Source: an uncultured Prevotella sp. (lineage in GTDB: Bacteria > Bacteroidota > Bacteroidia > Bacteroidales > Bacteroidaceae). From it: DNA of 45,649 bases. Both the position numbers and the translations under genes were made by a program. The DNA lies in assembly GCA_905233425.1 (NCBI GenBank), contig CAJOEC010000030.1, positions 690 to 46,338 of the forward strand, in the 5' to 3' direction. Below are positions 10,095 through 17,652 of this stretch, one piece after another (positions within the stretch are counted from its first letter, which is position 1; every line of letters begins with the position of its first letter). The notes below the pieces were generated by a model that worked only from the letters and a program-made list of their open reading frames with translations, searched no databases and had not been told where the DNA came from.

Positions 10095-10117
10095 TCACGA
10101 ATTGTTACTAACAGTTA

Positions 10118-10150
10118 CAGGCAGGGAGAAGTTCCCTGCCTGTTTTTGTT
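10118..10150 (+). terminator. Rho-independent terminator of groESL
   Basis: Stem CAGGCAGGGA (10118-10127) and TCCCTGCCTG (10133-10142) with a five-base loop, followed by TTTTTGTT. It lies 23 bases after the groEL stop and just before the convergent protease gene ends. Confidence 0.9.
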
Positions 10151-10163
10151 ATGGGCTGCGCAT

Positions 10164-12428
10164 TCAGCGCAGCTTGGCAGTAATCAGTTGCGAGCCGGCA
10201 ATGGTCTGCGGACCGTCAATCTGGAGGGCGTAGACGGACTCGGACAGCGACGGCAATATCAGCGAGTGGCTCTTAACCCCTGCGGGCAGAGTGGCCGAGA
10301 ACACCTGACGACCGGAGAGGGAGAAGATACGGACGACGGCAGGGGCCGAAAGAAGTTCGGGGCTTTCGATGGTAAGACGACAGGAAGAGCCGCTGTTGTC
10401 GATGGTGAAGGCCACACTGGCCTTTGTCATCGATGTTGAAATGTCGTCGATCTTGTCCGCGCCAAGCAGATAGAGGAGCCCTCGGTAGACATCGATTTCA
10501 CCGTAGCCGTAGTGGTTGTTGGGAAAGGTTAGCGACTCGTCGTAGTGGCGGCAGGTATGCTCGAACACATCGAACACCTGTTCTGTGGTGAGCGTGGGGC
10601 AAGCCTGAAGCCAGAGAGCAATGGCCCCGGCCACAGCAGGACTTGACATCGATGTCCCGGTGTTGGTGTTCCATGCGTATGTACGGCCGTTGAAGTCGAA
10701 ATGGGCCACATCGCCCTCAATGTCGCCCGCGTCGGGATGGTTCTCGAGATAGTAGCTGCTGTATGACGAGATGACGTTTACTCCCGGGGCCATGACATCG
10801 GGCTTTATGCGCCCGTCGAAAGTCGGCCCTATGGCTGAGAAGAGTACTTTCTCGCCGTAATCGCCTAAGTTCAAAGTTTTTTCCTCGCCCTTGTAGTTGA
10901 TGATGCTTTTTCTGTAACACGTAGCTCCGACGCAGATAACGCAAGGTGCTGTGGCCGGTGAGAGCACGCTGTGTGAATACTCGCCCTCGCTGAGAGCGGG
11001 GTTGAGCTTGTTTGGCGTCAGATTGCCCTTGACGCGGTAGAACTCAATGTCGGCCTCAGTACCAATGACCTCCACGGAGAGCCTTGGCGCATATCCCACG
11101 TTTTTCCTTCCGCTGATGGTGATGTCATAGCATCCCTCGCCTTCGATGTAGCATGACGGGTATGCCTCAATCAGCACTTTCAGGGTGTCTTCCTTGGTTC
11201 TCAGCTGTGCGTTGAGCACCGAGTCCTCCTGCTCGGCAATGAAACTGGTGTTCACCAAAAGCGTGTCGTTTCCATTGCTGCCGTAAGCCACGAACCGCAA
11301 GTCGAAATCGCGGTCGCCCTTGATGGTGAAGATGGCGTTTTGGCCTCCATAGGTGTAGAAAGTGCCGGCAACTTCACGGCCCGGTTCCTTTCTGAACCAC
11401 ACCTTGTCGCCGCCATTGTTTCCCGCTGAGGAGACGATGATGCGTCCCGGACCGGTCATGCGCTGAAGCATCTCGTAGTAGAGCAAGTCGTTGCCCCAGA
11501 AATCCTGCTGGCTGCCTTCGCTGAAGTTTATGACGCAGGGCAGCCCTCGGCTCTCAGCATAGTCGAAGATGTACTTGAATCCGAGGGCGTCGGTGGCGAA
11601 TGTGTATTTGTAGTAGTCGTCGGGTGAGACGTAGATGGTGTCCTCCGTCACGGCGTTGGCCACGATGCAGATGTCGCTTTCGGGGGCCATTCCTATGTAT
11701 GGAGAATCGTATCCGCTTCCTGCGGCGATGCCCAAGGTGTGTGTGCCGTGAGTCTGGTTCAGTCCGTCGCGGGCGTGTGCCACGGCCAATAGCTCGTCGC
11801 GCCCGACATAGTCACGCCCAACGGGCAACTGACTGCCTACGGTGTCGGCCGAGAGCATGTCCCAGAACCGCTGTATGCGGTATTCGGTGGTGTCGCGGCT
11901 GTAGAAATTGGGGTGTGTGAGGTCAAAGCCAATGTCCATGACACCGACGATGACCCCCCGTCCGGTGTAAGCCTGGGGCAGACCCAGTCCATCATAGACA
12001 GGGAGGGCGTTGAGATACCAGGCCATGGAGTCGCTCTGCACTTGGTTGTGCTGGTTTGCCTCAATGCGCAAGATGCGGCTGTCGAGGGATAGTGCTGCCA
12101 ACCGGTTCAGGGGGATGTTGGCTATACAGATGTCGCCCTCCTGTGCCAGCAGCCGGCAGCCATTGGCAGCAAGGACATCCTCGCCACCGGGTGCAACCTT
12201 GACGAAGGCGCAGACCTCGGGGCTGTTCCCGACAGAGAAACTGGGGGAACGGTGGCGGTTTCCGACGCTAACGCGCCGGACACGGTGGCTTGAAACCTCC
12301 TGGCGGGTGAGCTGTCGGAGCATTGGCGACAGTTTGTCGTAGTGTGGACGCTGGGCAGCGGCAGGGGTGGCGAAAAATGAAAGGAGGAAAAGCAACGAAA
12401 GGAGGAGGCTTTTGCGACACTGCTCCAT
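10164..12428 (-). CDS. S8 (subtilisin-like) protease read from an internal ATG
   Basis: An in-frame ATG at 12428 (residue 311 of the long frame) begins MEQCRKSLLLSLLFLLSFFA and a cleavage site near TPAAAQ, a good signal peptide. Starting here gives a secreted protease of 754 residues, a plausible stand-alone size. This is the simplest way the protease could be exported, because an N-terminal IspH would block export. Whether both products are made is not shown by the sequence. The propeptide region contains a palindrome (about 12259-12285) that also occurs in the lyase-like gene at 19270-19300. Confidence 0.55.
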   Translation of the reverse strand: MEQCRKSLLLSLLFLLSFFATPAAAQRPHYDKLSPMLRQLTRQEVSSHRVRRVSVGNRHRSPSFSVGNSPEVCAFVKVAPGGEDVLAANGCRLLAQEGDICIANIPLNRLAALSLDSRILRIEANQHNQVQSDSMAWYLNALPVYDGLGLPQAYTGRGVIVGVMDIGFDLTHPNFYSRDTTEYRIQRFWDMLSADTVGSQLPVGRDYVGRDELLAVAHARDGLNQTHGTHTLGIAAGSGYDSPYIGMAPESDICIVANAVTEDTIYVSPDDYYKYTFATDALGFKYIFDYAESRGLPCVINFSEGSQQDFWGNDLLYYEMLQRMTGPGRIIVSSAGNNGGDKVWFRKEPGREVAGTFYTYGGQNAIFTIKGDRDFDLRFVAYGSNGNDTLLVNTSFIAEQEDSVLNAQLRTKEDTLKVLIEAYPSCYIEGEGCYDITISGRKNVGYAPRLSVEVIGTEADIEFYRVKGNLTPNKLNPALSEGEYSHSVLSPATAPCVICVGATCYRKSIINYKGEEKTLNLGDYGEKVLFSAIGPTFDGRIKPDVMAPGVNVISSYSSYYLENHPDAGDIEGDVAHFDFNGRTYAWNTNTGTSMSSPAVAGAIALWLQACPTLTTEQVFDVFEHTCRHYDESLTFPNNHYGYGEIDVYRGLLYLLGADKIDDISTSMTKASVAFTIDNSGSSCRLTIESPELLSAPAVVRIFSLSGRQVFSATLPAGVKSHSLILPSLSESVYALQIDGPQTIAGSQLITAKLR

Positions 12429-13358
12429 GAGCCACTTTGGAGTGCTCGTTGCTCCGCAGATGCCAACAGTCTCAATGCCTTGCAGCCACTGGCGGTCTAT
12501 CTCCTCGGGGCCTTCTATGAGGTGGCTGTTGGGGTTCACGCGGCTGCACTCGTTGAAGAGCACCTTGCCGTTGCTGCTCTTACGCCCACAGACGAACAGA
12601 ATGAGGTCGTGGCGAGCTGCGAACTGCGATATGCCCGTCATGCGGTTGGTTACCGAGCGGCAGATGGTGTCGAAGCTACGGAAGGTGGCCGTCGGGGCGA
12701 TGTGAGTCTGTATGTAGTCGATGATGCGGTGGAACTCGTCGAGGCTCTTTGTGGTCTGCGAGTATAGGCAGATGTCGCGTGAGAAGTCGAGCTTTTTCAC
12801 CTCGTCAAAATTCTCGATGACTATGGCCGTCCCCTCTGTCTGGCCCACAAGTCCGAGCACCTCGGCATGTCCCCGCTTGCCGAAGATGACTATTTGGGGA
12901 TGGGGAGATGGGGACGATGTGGCTTCTGAGGATGATGGGGCTGATGGGATTTTGGGGGACCCTGTGGTTTCGTAGTTTTCGCGGATGCGTTTCTGCAGCT
13001 TGAGCACAACGGGGCAGGTGGCATCGATAATCTCAATGTTGTTCCGCCGTGCCAGCTCGTAGGTCTCGGGCGGTTCGCCGTGAGCCCTTAACAGCACCTT
13101 CACGTTGTGTAGCTGCTTCATCTGCTCGTGGTTGATGGTTATTAGCCCCATCTGCCGCAGACGCTCACACTCCATGCCGTTGTGAACGATGTCGCCGAGG
13201 CAGTAGAGGGTGGGGGGGGCTACTGCCGACTTACAGTCGGGACAATGGACGAAAAAAGGTTTTTGGGAGGAGTGGGCAGTAAGTTCTTCCTCTGCCTTCT
13301 TTATAGCAGTGGTGACGCCGAAGCAGAAACCACTTTCGCTGTCGATTTCTATTTGCAT
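10164..13358 (-). CDS. ispH: IspH (LytB) fused in frame to a secreted S8 protease
   Basis: One frame of 1064 codons covers two normally separate proteins. Residues 1-316 are 4-hydroxy-3-methylbut-2-enyl diphosphate reductase, the last enzyme of the MEP isoprenoid pathway: the three cluster cysteines are in SGFCFGV (Cys12), IDATCPVV (Cys115) and FDTICRSVTNRM (Cys233), with VHNGMECERL, RAHGE and GHAEVLG around the active site. After GICGATSTPKWL the frame continues as MEQCRKSLLLSLLFLLSFFA, a signal peptide, and then a subtilisin-like domain with Asp475 (VGVMDIGFD), His537 (QTHGTHTLG) and Ser903 (GTSMSSPAVAG). The last about 80 residues resemble a type IX sorting domain. The IspH part has two non-conserved insertions, about residues 29-50 and 129-154, both made of repeat DNA. 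It is last in the probable sugar kinase-nadK-DUF1573-meaB operon, 15 bases after meaB. Confidence 0.85.
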   Translation of the reverse strand: MQIEIDSESGFCFGVTTAIKKAEEELTAHSSQKPFFVHCPDCKSAVAPPTLYCLGDIVHNGMECERLRQMGLITINHEQMKQLHNVKVLLRAHGEPPETYELARRNNIEIIDATCPVVLKLQKRIRENYETTGSPKIPSAPSSSEATSSPSPHPQIVIFGKRGHAEVLGLVGQTEGTAIVIENFDEVKKLDFSRDICLYSQTTKSLDEFHRIIDYIQTHIAPTATFRSFDTICRSVTNRMTGISQFAARHDLILFVCGRKSSNGKVLFNECSRVNPNSHLIEGPEEIDRQWLQGIETVGICGATSTPKWLMEQCRKSLLLSLLFLLSFFATPAAAQRPHYDKLSPMLRQLTRQEVSSHRVRRVSVGNRHRSPSFSVGNSPEVCAFVKVAPGGEDVLAANGCRLLAQEGDICIANIPLNRLAALSLDSRILRIEANQHNQVQSDSMAWYLNALPVYDGLGLPQAYTGRGVIVGVMDIGFDLTHPNFYSRDTTEYRIQRFWDMLSADTVGSQLPVGRDYVGRDELLAVAHARDGLNQTHGTHTLGIAAGSGYDSPYIGMAPESDICIVANAVTEDTIYVSPDDYYKYTFATDALGFKYIFDYAESRGLPCVINFSEGSQQDFWGNDLLYYEMLQRMTGPGRIIVSSAGNNGGDKVWFRKEPGREVAGTFYTYGGQNAIFTIKGDRDFDLRFVAYGSNGNDTLLVNTSFIAEQEDSVLNAQLRTKEDTLKVLIEAYPSCYIEGEGCYDITISGRKNVGYAPRLSVEVIGTEADIEFYRVKGNLTPNKLNPALSEGEYSHSVLSPATAPCVICVGATCYRKSIINYKGEEKTLNLGDYGEKVLFSAIGPTFDGRIKPDVMAPGVNVISSYSSYYLENHPDAGDIEGDVAHFDFNGRTYAWNTNTGTSMSSPAVAGAIALWLQACPTLTTEQVFDVFEHTCRHYDESLTFPNNHYGYGEIDVYRGLLYLLGADKIDDISTSMTKASVAFTIDNSGSSCRLTIESPELLSAPAVVRIFSLSGRQVFSATLPAGVKSHSLILPSLSESVYALQIDGPQTIAGSQLITAKLR

Positions 13359-13373
13359 GGTGTGGGGAATGGG

Positions 13374-14504
13374 TTAGTGTTGCGACTGAGTCGCAACATA
13401 CTGTAGTGTGCTCTGGCTCCTGTAGTAAGTATCGAGAAGCTGCTGTGCGGCCACGAAACTGGTCTTCTGACCTTGCAGCACGTCGTTTTCCGCCTGGAGC
13501 AGGAGACTCTTTATCGTGGCGTTGTTGTAGAAGTTGAGGCGGAGGTTCTCGTTGATACTCTCATACATCCAGTATTTCGACTGCTCGTTTCGGCGGTAGT
13601 CGAAATAGCCGTTTGCGCGGACGAAATCGAAGTACTGGTAGATCATATCCCACACCTCCTTCACACCTGTACCGTAGAATCCTGAGTAGCAGAGCACCTT
13701 TGGTGTCCATCCGCTCTCGGGCATCGGGAAGAAATGCAGGGCGTTACGGAAGTTTGTGGCGGCCATCTGGCAGCGGTCCACGTTGTCGCCGTCGCACTTG
13801 TTGATGACTATTCCGTCGCTTATCTCCATGATGCCGCGCTTTATTCCCTGCAGCTCGTCGCCTGTTCCAGCCACTTGTATGAGGAGGAAGAAGTCGACCA
13901 TGGAGTGGCAGGCAGTCTCGCTCTGCCCCACCCCTACTGTCTCGACGAAAATCTTGTCGAAGCCGGCGGCCTCGCAAAGTATAATGGTCTCGCGGGTCTT
14001 TCTTGCTACGCCACCGAGGCTTCCTGCCGACGGGCTTGGGCGTATGAACGAGTCGGGGTGTACGGAGAGTTTCTCCATGCGCGTCTTATCGCCGAGTATG
14101 CTTCCCTTCGAGCGCTCGCTCGAGGGGTCGATGGCAAGGACGGCCAGTCGTCCGCCCTTCTCTTTGAGCAGATGAATGCCAAACTCGTCGATGCTTGTCG
14201 ACTTTCCCGCGCCCGGCACACCGCTTATTCCTATGCGCACACTGCGCCCGCTATGTGGCAGACAGCGGTCGATGACCTCCTGCGCACGGGCATAGTGGTC
14301 GGGGTGGGTGCTCTCGACGAGTGTCACGGCCTGTGATAGGACGGTGACATCGCCCTTCAGTATGCCTTCGACCATTTCGCCGACGCTCAACTGGCGTGAA
14401 CGGAAACGTCCGCGCTTCAGATAGGGGTTTATGATGGAGGGTTGCTCCACGCCGCTGTTCACTTGCAGTCCGGCGTATTCGCTGCTGTTTTCAGGATGGT
14501 CCAT
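13374..14504 (-). CDS. meaB: MeaB/ArgK-type GTPase (methylmalonyl-CoA mutase chaperone)
   Basis: A G3E P-loop GTPase that loads and protects the B12-dependent methylmalonyl-CoA mutase. The protein has 376 residues. Walker A is GVPGAGKST (about 95-103), followed by AVLAIDPSSERSKGSILGDKTRM, a signature of the family. The switch region VETVGVGQSE and the base-recognition motif NKCD (VINKCDGDN) are present. The C-terminal helical part holds the dimerisation arm. The gene lies 11 bases after the DUF1573 gene and 15 bases before ispH in the same orientation. The mutase genes themselves are not in the window. Confidence 0.92.
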   Translation of the reverse strand: MDHPENSSEYAGLQVNSGVEQPSIINPYLKRGRFRSRQLSVGEMVEGILKGDVTVLSQAVTLVESTHPDHYARAQEVIDRCLPHSGRSVRIGISGVPGAGKSTSIDEFGIHLLKEKGGRLAVLAIDPSSERSKGSILGDKTRMEKLSVHPDSFIRPSPSAGSLGGVARKTRETIILCEAAGFDKIFVETVGVGQSETACHSMVDFFLLIQVAGTGDELQGIKRGIMEISDGIVINKCDGDNVDRCQMAATNFRNALHFFPMPESGWTPKVLCYSGFYGTGVKEVWDMIYQYFDFVRANGYFDYRRNEQSKYWMYESINENLRLNFYNNATIKSLLLQAENDVLQGQKTSFVAAQQLLDTYYRSQSTLQYVATQSQH

Positions 14505-14515
14505 ATTTCCGGGAG

Positions 14516-15580
14516 TTATTTAACATTGATGGCTATCGTGGCCTTTGGTCTTTTGGGGTCGTTGGTGATCATGAGCACTCTTGGGCGCGAGCGCGACGTG
14601 AGCAGTTTCTCGCGGTCGATGGTGAGCTTCAGCTTTGCCGTCTCCTGTGGCTTCAGCTGCTGCTTGTCCAATGTGACAGTTATGCCCCGTGTGAACAGCT
14701 GCAGCGACGAGATGTTGAGCACGCTCTTTCCCATGTTTCCCACGGTTATGGTGGCCTTGAGCATCTTCTTGCCGTCCACCATGCCCATGGTCAGTGAGTC
14801 CTGCGAGAGGTATAGTCGCGGTGCGATGTTTGTGCCCTCGAACTGCGACATGTCGGGCAGCAGCACCACTGAGACGGGTATTTCCGTCTCGGGGCTTATC
14901 TTCTCGCCTAACTGCTGTGCCAAGTAGACGTTAGTCTGAGTCAGCCCGTAGTCGTGCAGCTGGTTGCTGTTCAGTGTCACCTTAATGACACCCCCGTCGC
15001 CGGCGGGCAGCAGGGGCGGCAGCACCTCAGCCGAGAGATACGACGGCAGATGGAGCAGCCTCGGCTCCATGGGCTTCTCGCTGTTGTTGAAGAGCTTTAT
15101 CTCCATCTTCGGCATGTCGCCCTTGTTCACATCGTCGAACTCAATCTCTGCGGCGTCGGAGCGCAGCTGTCCGAAGCTGAAGGGATAGACCTTGGCATAG
15201 TCCACCCATTCGCGCAGCACCAGCCCTTTCATGGTGAGCCACAGCGGCTGTTTGGAGTGGCTGTAGTGTACTGCGGCCTGCTTAGTGAAATGGCCGAGCA
15301 TACGGGCATCGTATGTAAGCGATATGGTAAACGTTTCGCCGGCGGCGATATTGTTGGTTGGATAGTCTACGGATGTGCATCCGCAGTCGGTCTTCACTTC
15401 TTTAATGCTGATGTGGCGCGAGCTGCCGTTGTGGATAGTGAACGTTGCGGTGACGGGAACACGGAACCCAGTACGCCCGGCATCGACGGTGTCGGCCACC
15501 ACAGTGACCTTCTGCGCCCGTGCCGTCTGGCTTCCGCCCATGAAGAGGCAGAGGGTTAGGAAAATTATTATGTTCTTCAT
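14516..15580 (-). CDS. Secreted DUF1573-domain protein
   Basis: A signal peptide is present (MKNIIIFLTLCLFMGGSQTARA). A first immunoglobulin-like DUF1573 domain carries the family hallmark VKTDCGCTSVDYP (about 63-75), and two more beta-rich domains seem to follow (about 150-240 and 255-354), the last with VTVGNMGKSVLNISSLQL. Such proteins are common in Bacteroidetes and resemble the MSP/ASPM-like fold; their role is not established. The gene is 33 bases after nadK and 11 before meaB, so it is likely in the same operon. Confidence 0.8.
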   Translation of the reverse strand: MKNIIIFLTLCLFMGGSQTARAQKVTVVADTVDAGRTGFRVPVTATFTIHNGSSRHISIKEVKTDCGCTSVDYPTNNIAAGETFTISLTYDARMLGHFTKQAAVHYSHSKQPLWLTMKGLVLREWVDYAKVYPFSFGQLRSDAAEIEFDDVNKGDMPKMEIKLFNNSEKPMEPRLLHLPSYLSAEVLPPLLPAGDGGVIKVTLNSNQLHDYGLTQTNVYLAQQLGEKISPETEIPVSVVLLPDMSQFEGTNIAPRLYLSQDSLTMGMVDGKKMLKATITVGNMGKSVLNISSLQLFTRGITVTLDKQQLKPQETAKLKLTIDREKLLTSRSRPRVLMITNDPKRPKATIAINVK

Positions 15581-15613
15581 TGTCTTGTAGTTGTCAAATT
15601 TATTTCAATGGTC

Positions 15614-16531
15614 TCATTCCCTGCTGTCGGTGGCCCATAGCAGCTTCTCGCGTAGTGTTGAGAAATAGTTCGAGCCTTTTCGCTTCACAATCTTTGCGTT
15701 GTAGAAGGCCCGGCGCAGGATGATGGTAGTGCCTTCGGGCAGTTTCTGTGAGCGTCCGTCGATGGCGACGAGGAACGTGTGGCTTCTTGACGTTACTGTT
15801 AGCTTGATGGTGGCGGTATCGGGTATGACGATAGGCCTTATGTTCAGCGAGTGTGGCGCGACGGCAGTCATCAATAGCACCCCAGTGCGCGGGGTTATGA
15901 TGGGTCCGCCGTTGGACAGCGAGTAGGCGGTGCTGCCTGTGGGTGTCGAGACTATAAGTCCGTCGGCCAGGTATGTTGCCAAGTGCTCGTCGTCGATAGA
16001 TGCCGTGATTGAGATCATCGAGGCGGTGTCGCGTTTCAGTATTGCCACGTCGTTGAGTGCGCAGTCGTAACCCTCGATAGGTTCGCCGTCGGTGCCCACG
16101 TGTACCAGTGCGCGGTCCTCGATGGTGTAGTCGCCGCTGTAGAGGGCGTCGATGCAGTCCTCCACGTCGTTGGCGCTGACATCGGCAAGAAAGCCCAGCC
16201 TTCCCATGTTCACCCCCACAATAGGCACCTGGCGCGAACCAATGCGGCTGGCGGTCTTCAGCAGTGTGCCGTCGCCGCCGAGGGAGATGGCAAAGTCGCA
16301 GGGGGGAAGGTCGGTGAAGACCTCGACGTCCGGGGTGGGTTGCGCATCTTGCGCAGCATCGGTTACGGCTGAGCCACAAAGTGGGCTTTCGGGCATAGCG
16401 ACCAGGAAATCGTAGTAGTGCTGGTCGATGGCAATATGGGCATTACGACGGCGCAGGGCGGCCAGCATCTGGTGTATGACCGCCGTGTTCCCTTTCGGGT
16501 GGACCGAGCCGAAGAGAGCGAAGCGCATCAT
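15614..16531 (-). CDS. nadK: NAD kinase
   Basis: This enzyme phosphorylates NAD to NADP using ATP. The protein has 305 residues. The catalytic and nucleotide-binding motif GGDGTLL is at 85-91, followed by GVNMGRLGFL and the NE/D-type segment CALNDVAILK. The motif DGLIVSTPTGSTAYSLSNGGPI (split here for length: DGLIVSTPTGSTAYS, LSNGGPI) is diagnostic. Between the N-terminal strand region and the GGDG motif there is a non-conserved piece, SAVTDAAQDAQPTPDVEV (about 54-71), that contains a TGCGCA...TGCGCA palindrome at 16345-16362, probably a repeat insertion. The ATG overlaps the stop of the sugar kinase (ATGA), which indicates translational coupling. Confidence 0.95.
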   Translation of the reverse strand: MMRFALFGSVHPKGNTAVIHQMLAALRRRNAHIAIDQHYYDFLVAMPESPLCGSAVTDAAQDAQPTPDVEVFTDLPPCDFAISLGGDGTLLKTASRIGSRQVPIVGVNMGRLGFLADVSANDVEDCIDALYSGDYTIEDRALVHVGTDGEPIEGYDCALNDVAILKRDTASMISITASIDDEHLATYLADGLIVSTPTGSTAYSLSNGGPIITPRTGVLLMTAVAPHSLNIRPIVIPDTATIKLTVTSRSHTFLVAIDGRSQKLPEGTTIILRRAFYNAKIVKRKGSNYFSTLREKLLWATDSRE

Positions 16532-17511
16532 AGTTCGCCCCTCCTCTGGCGTGCAAAATCAAGCGACACGTAGTTGTCGAGGCTCTGGCACACGTCGGCT
16601 GAGAAGCTCTGTGCACAAGCGATGAGGTTGTCCCACTGCTCTTCAGTAAGTCCGCGCTCAATGTCATCGCGCAGGATGTTGTGGCGCAGCATCCCGTAGA
16701 CGAAGCCCGCGTTGAAATTGTCGCCCGCCCCAATGGTGCTGACTATTTGCGGAGAATCCTCCAAAACCCCATAGGTCTCATAGGCCCCAGAAGCAGACAG
16801 TGGTGCCACAGGGTACTGCTTGCTGAAACCGTTCTCGGCCCTCAGCTCCACGGGGTTCGGCCCCTGGGTGTAGATGAACTTCTTTGTGTAGAAGGCAATC
16901 TGTGTGCGGTAGACGCTGTCGGCATCGCTCTTGCGGAACATCACCTCGAAGTCCTCCGACGAGCCGCGCACGATGTCGGCAATCTCCAGGTTCTCCAGGA
17001 TGTTGGGCGTCAGCTTCATCACCTCGTCCTTGTGGCTGGCGCGGTAGTTCACGTCGTAGTAGAGTATTGCGCCCCGACTGCGGGCGTGCTCCAAGAAGCC
17101 GAGCACCTGAGGGCGTATGACGGGGTTGACGGCATAGTATGAACCGAAGAGCACAATGTCGTCGCGGTTCACCTCAGGCGTCACGAACTCTATTCGGTCG
17201 CTGGGGTGGTCTTTGTAGAAGATGTATTCGGCATCGTTGTTTTCGTTGAGGAACGCAAGCGAGATGGGCGACTTGCTGTCGGGGTAGACGTAGACGCAGC
17301 TTGCGTCGACACCGTTGTCCTCCAAGAAACTGATGATACGCCGGCCCACACGGTCGTTGCCTGTCTCGCTGATGAACGACGCCTTGGCACCGCAGCGGCC
17401 TAAGGAGATGATGCTGTTGAACACTGAGCCGCCAGGAACGGCCCCTATAGGCTGGTCGGCCTTGAATATGATGTCGAGAACGGTCTCGCCTATACCGAAT
17501 ACTTTGCGCAT
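16528..17511 (-). CDS. PfkB-family carbohydrate kinase (fructokinase-like)
   Basis: A ribokinase/PfkB sugar kinase of 327 residues. The start MRKVFGIGETVLDI is chosen because the promoter lies at 17542-17573, which excludes the longer frame beginning at 17634. The N-terminal substrate motif GGSVFNSIISLGRCG and the C-terminal catalytic motif TIGAGDNFNAG (Asp264 as catalytic base) are clear. The sugar cannot be named from sequence alone; fructose is the likeliest by family. Residues about 235-252 (VAPLSASGAYETYGVLED) interrupt the usual passage from strand to catalytic motif and follow a 9-bp period (CCATAGGTC, TCATAGGCC, CCAGAAGCA as read on the plus strand), which suggests an in-frame repeat insertion. 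First gene of the operon. Confidence 0.9.
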   Translation of the reverse strand: MRKVFGIGETVLDIIFKADQPIGAVPGGSVFNSIISLGRCGAKASFISETGNDRVGRRIISFLEDNGVDASCVYVYPDSKSPISLAFLNENNDAEYIFYKDHPSDRIEFVTPEVNRDDIVLFGSYYAVNPVIRPQVLGFLEHARSRGAILYYDVNYRASHKDEVMKLTPNILENLEIADIVRGSSEDFEVMFRKSDADSVYRTQIAFYTKKFIYTQGPNPVELRAENGFSKQYPVAPLSASGAYETYGVLEDSPQIVSTIGAGDNFNAGFVYGMLRHNILRDDIERGLTEEQWDNLIACAQSFSADVCQSLDNYVSLDFARQRRGEL

Positions 17512-17541
17512 AATGAGAAATAATAATGGTACATCCATTTG

Positions 17542-17573
17542 CAAAGGTACGTCTTTTGTGTGAGGCAGCCAAA
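17542..17573 (-). promoter_or_regulatory. Promoter of the sugar kinase operon
   Basis: On the minus strand: TTTG (17573-17570) with GCTG extension, a 20-base spacer, TACCTTTG (17549-17542), then C. The -33 box is the left arm of the palindrome CAGCCAAA...TTTGGCTG shared with the divergent promoter at 17600-17631. The leader is about 25 bases. Confidence 0.78.
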
Positions 17574-17599
17574 TGTTTTCATATTTTTTTGCGAAAACC

Positions 17600-17631
17600 T
17601 TTGGCTGTTTGCCGCTTTTTCCGTAAATTTG
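17600..17631 (+). promoter_or_regulatory. Promoter of the lyase-like gene, divergent
   Basis: TTTG (17600-17603) with GCTGT extension, a 20-base spacer, TAAATTTG (17624-17631), then C. It lies inside the longer upstream open frame, so the gene must begin at the ATG at 17653. The -33 box is the right arm of the shared palindrome. Confidence 0.78.
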
Positions 17632-17652
17632 CATCCAACTTATATCAAAATT

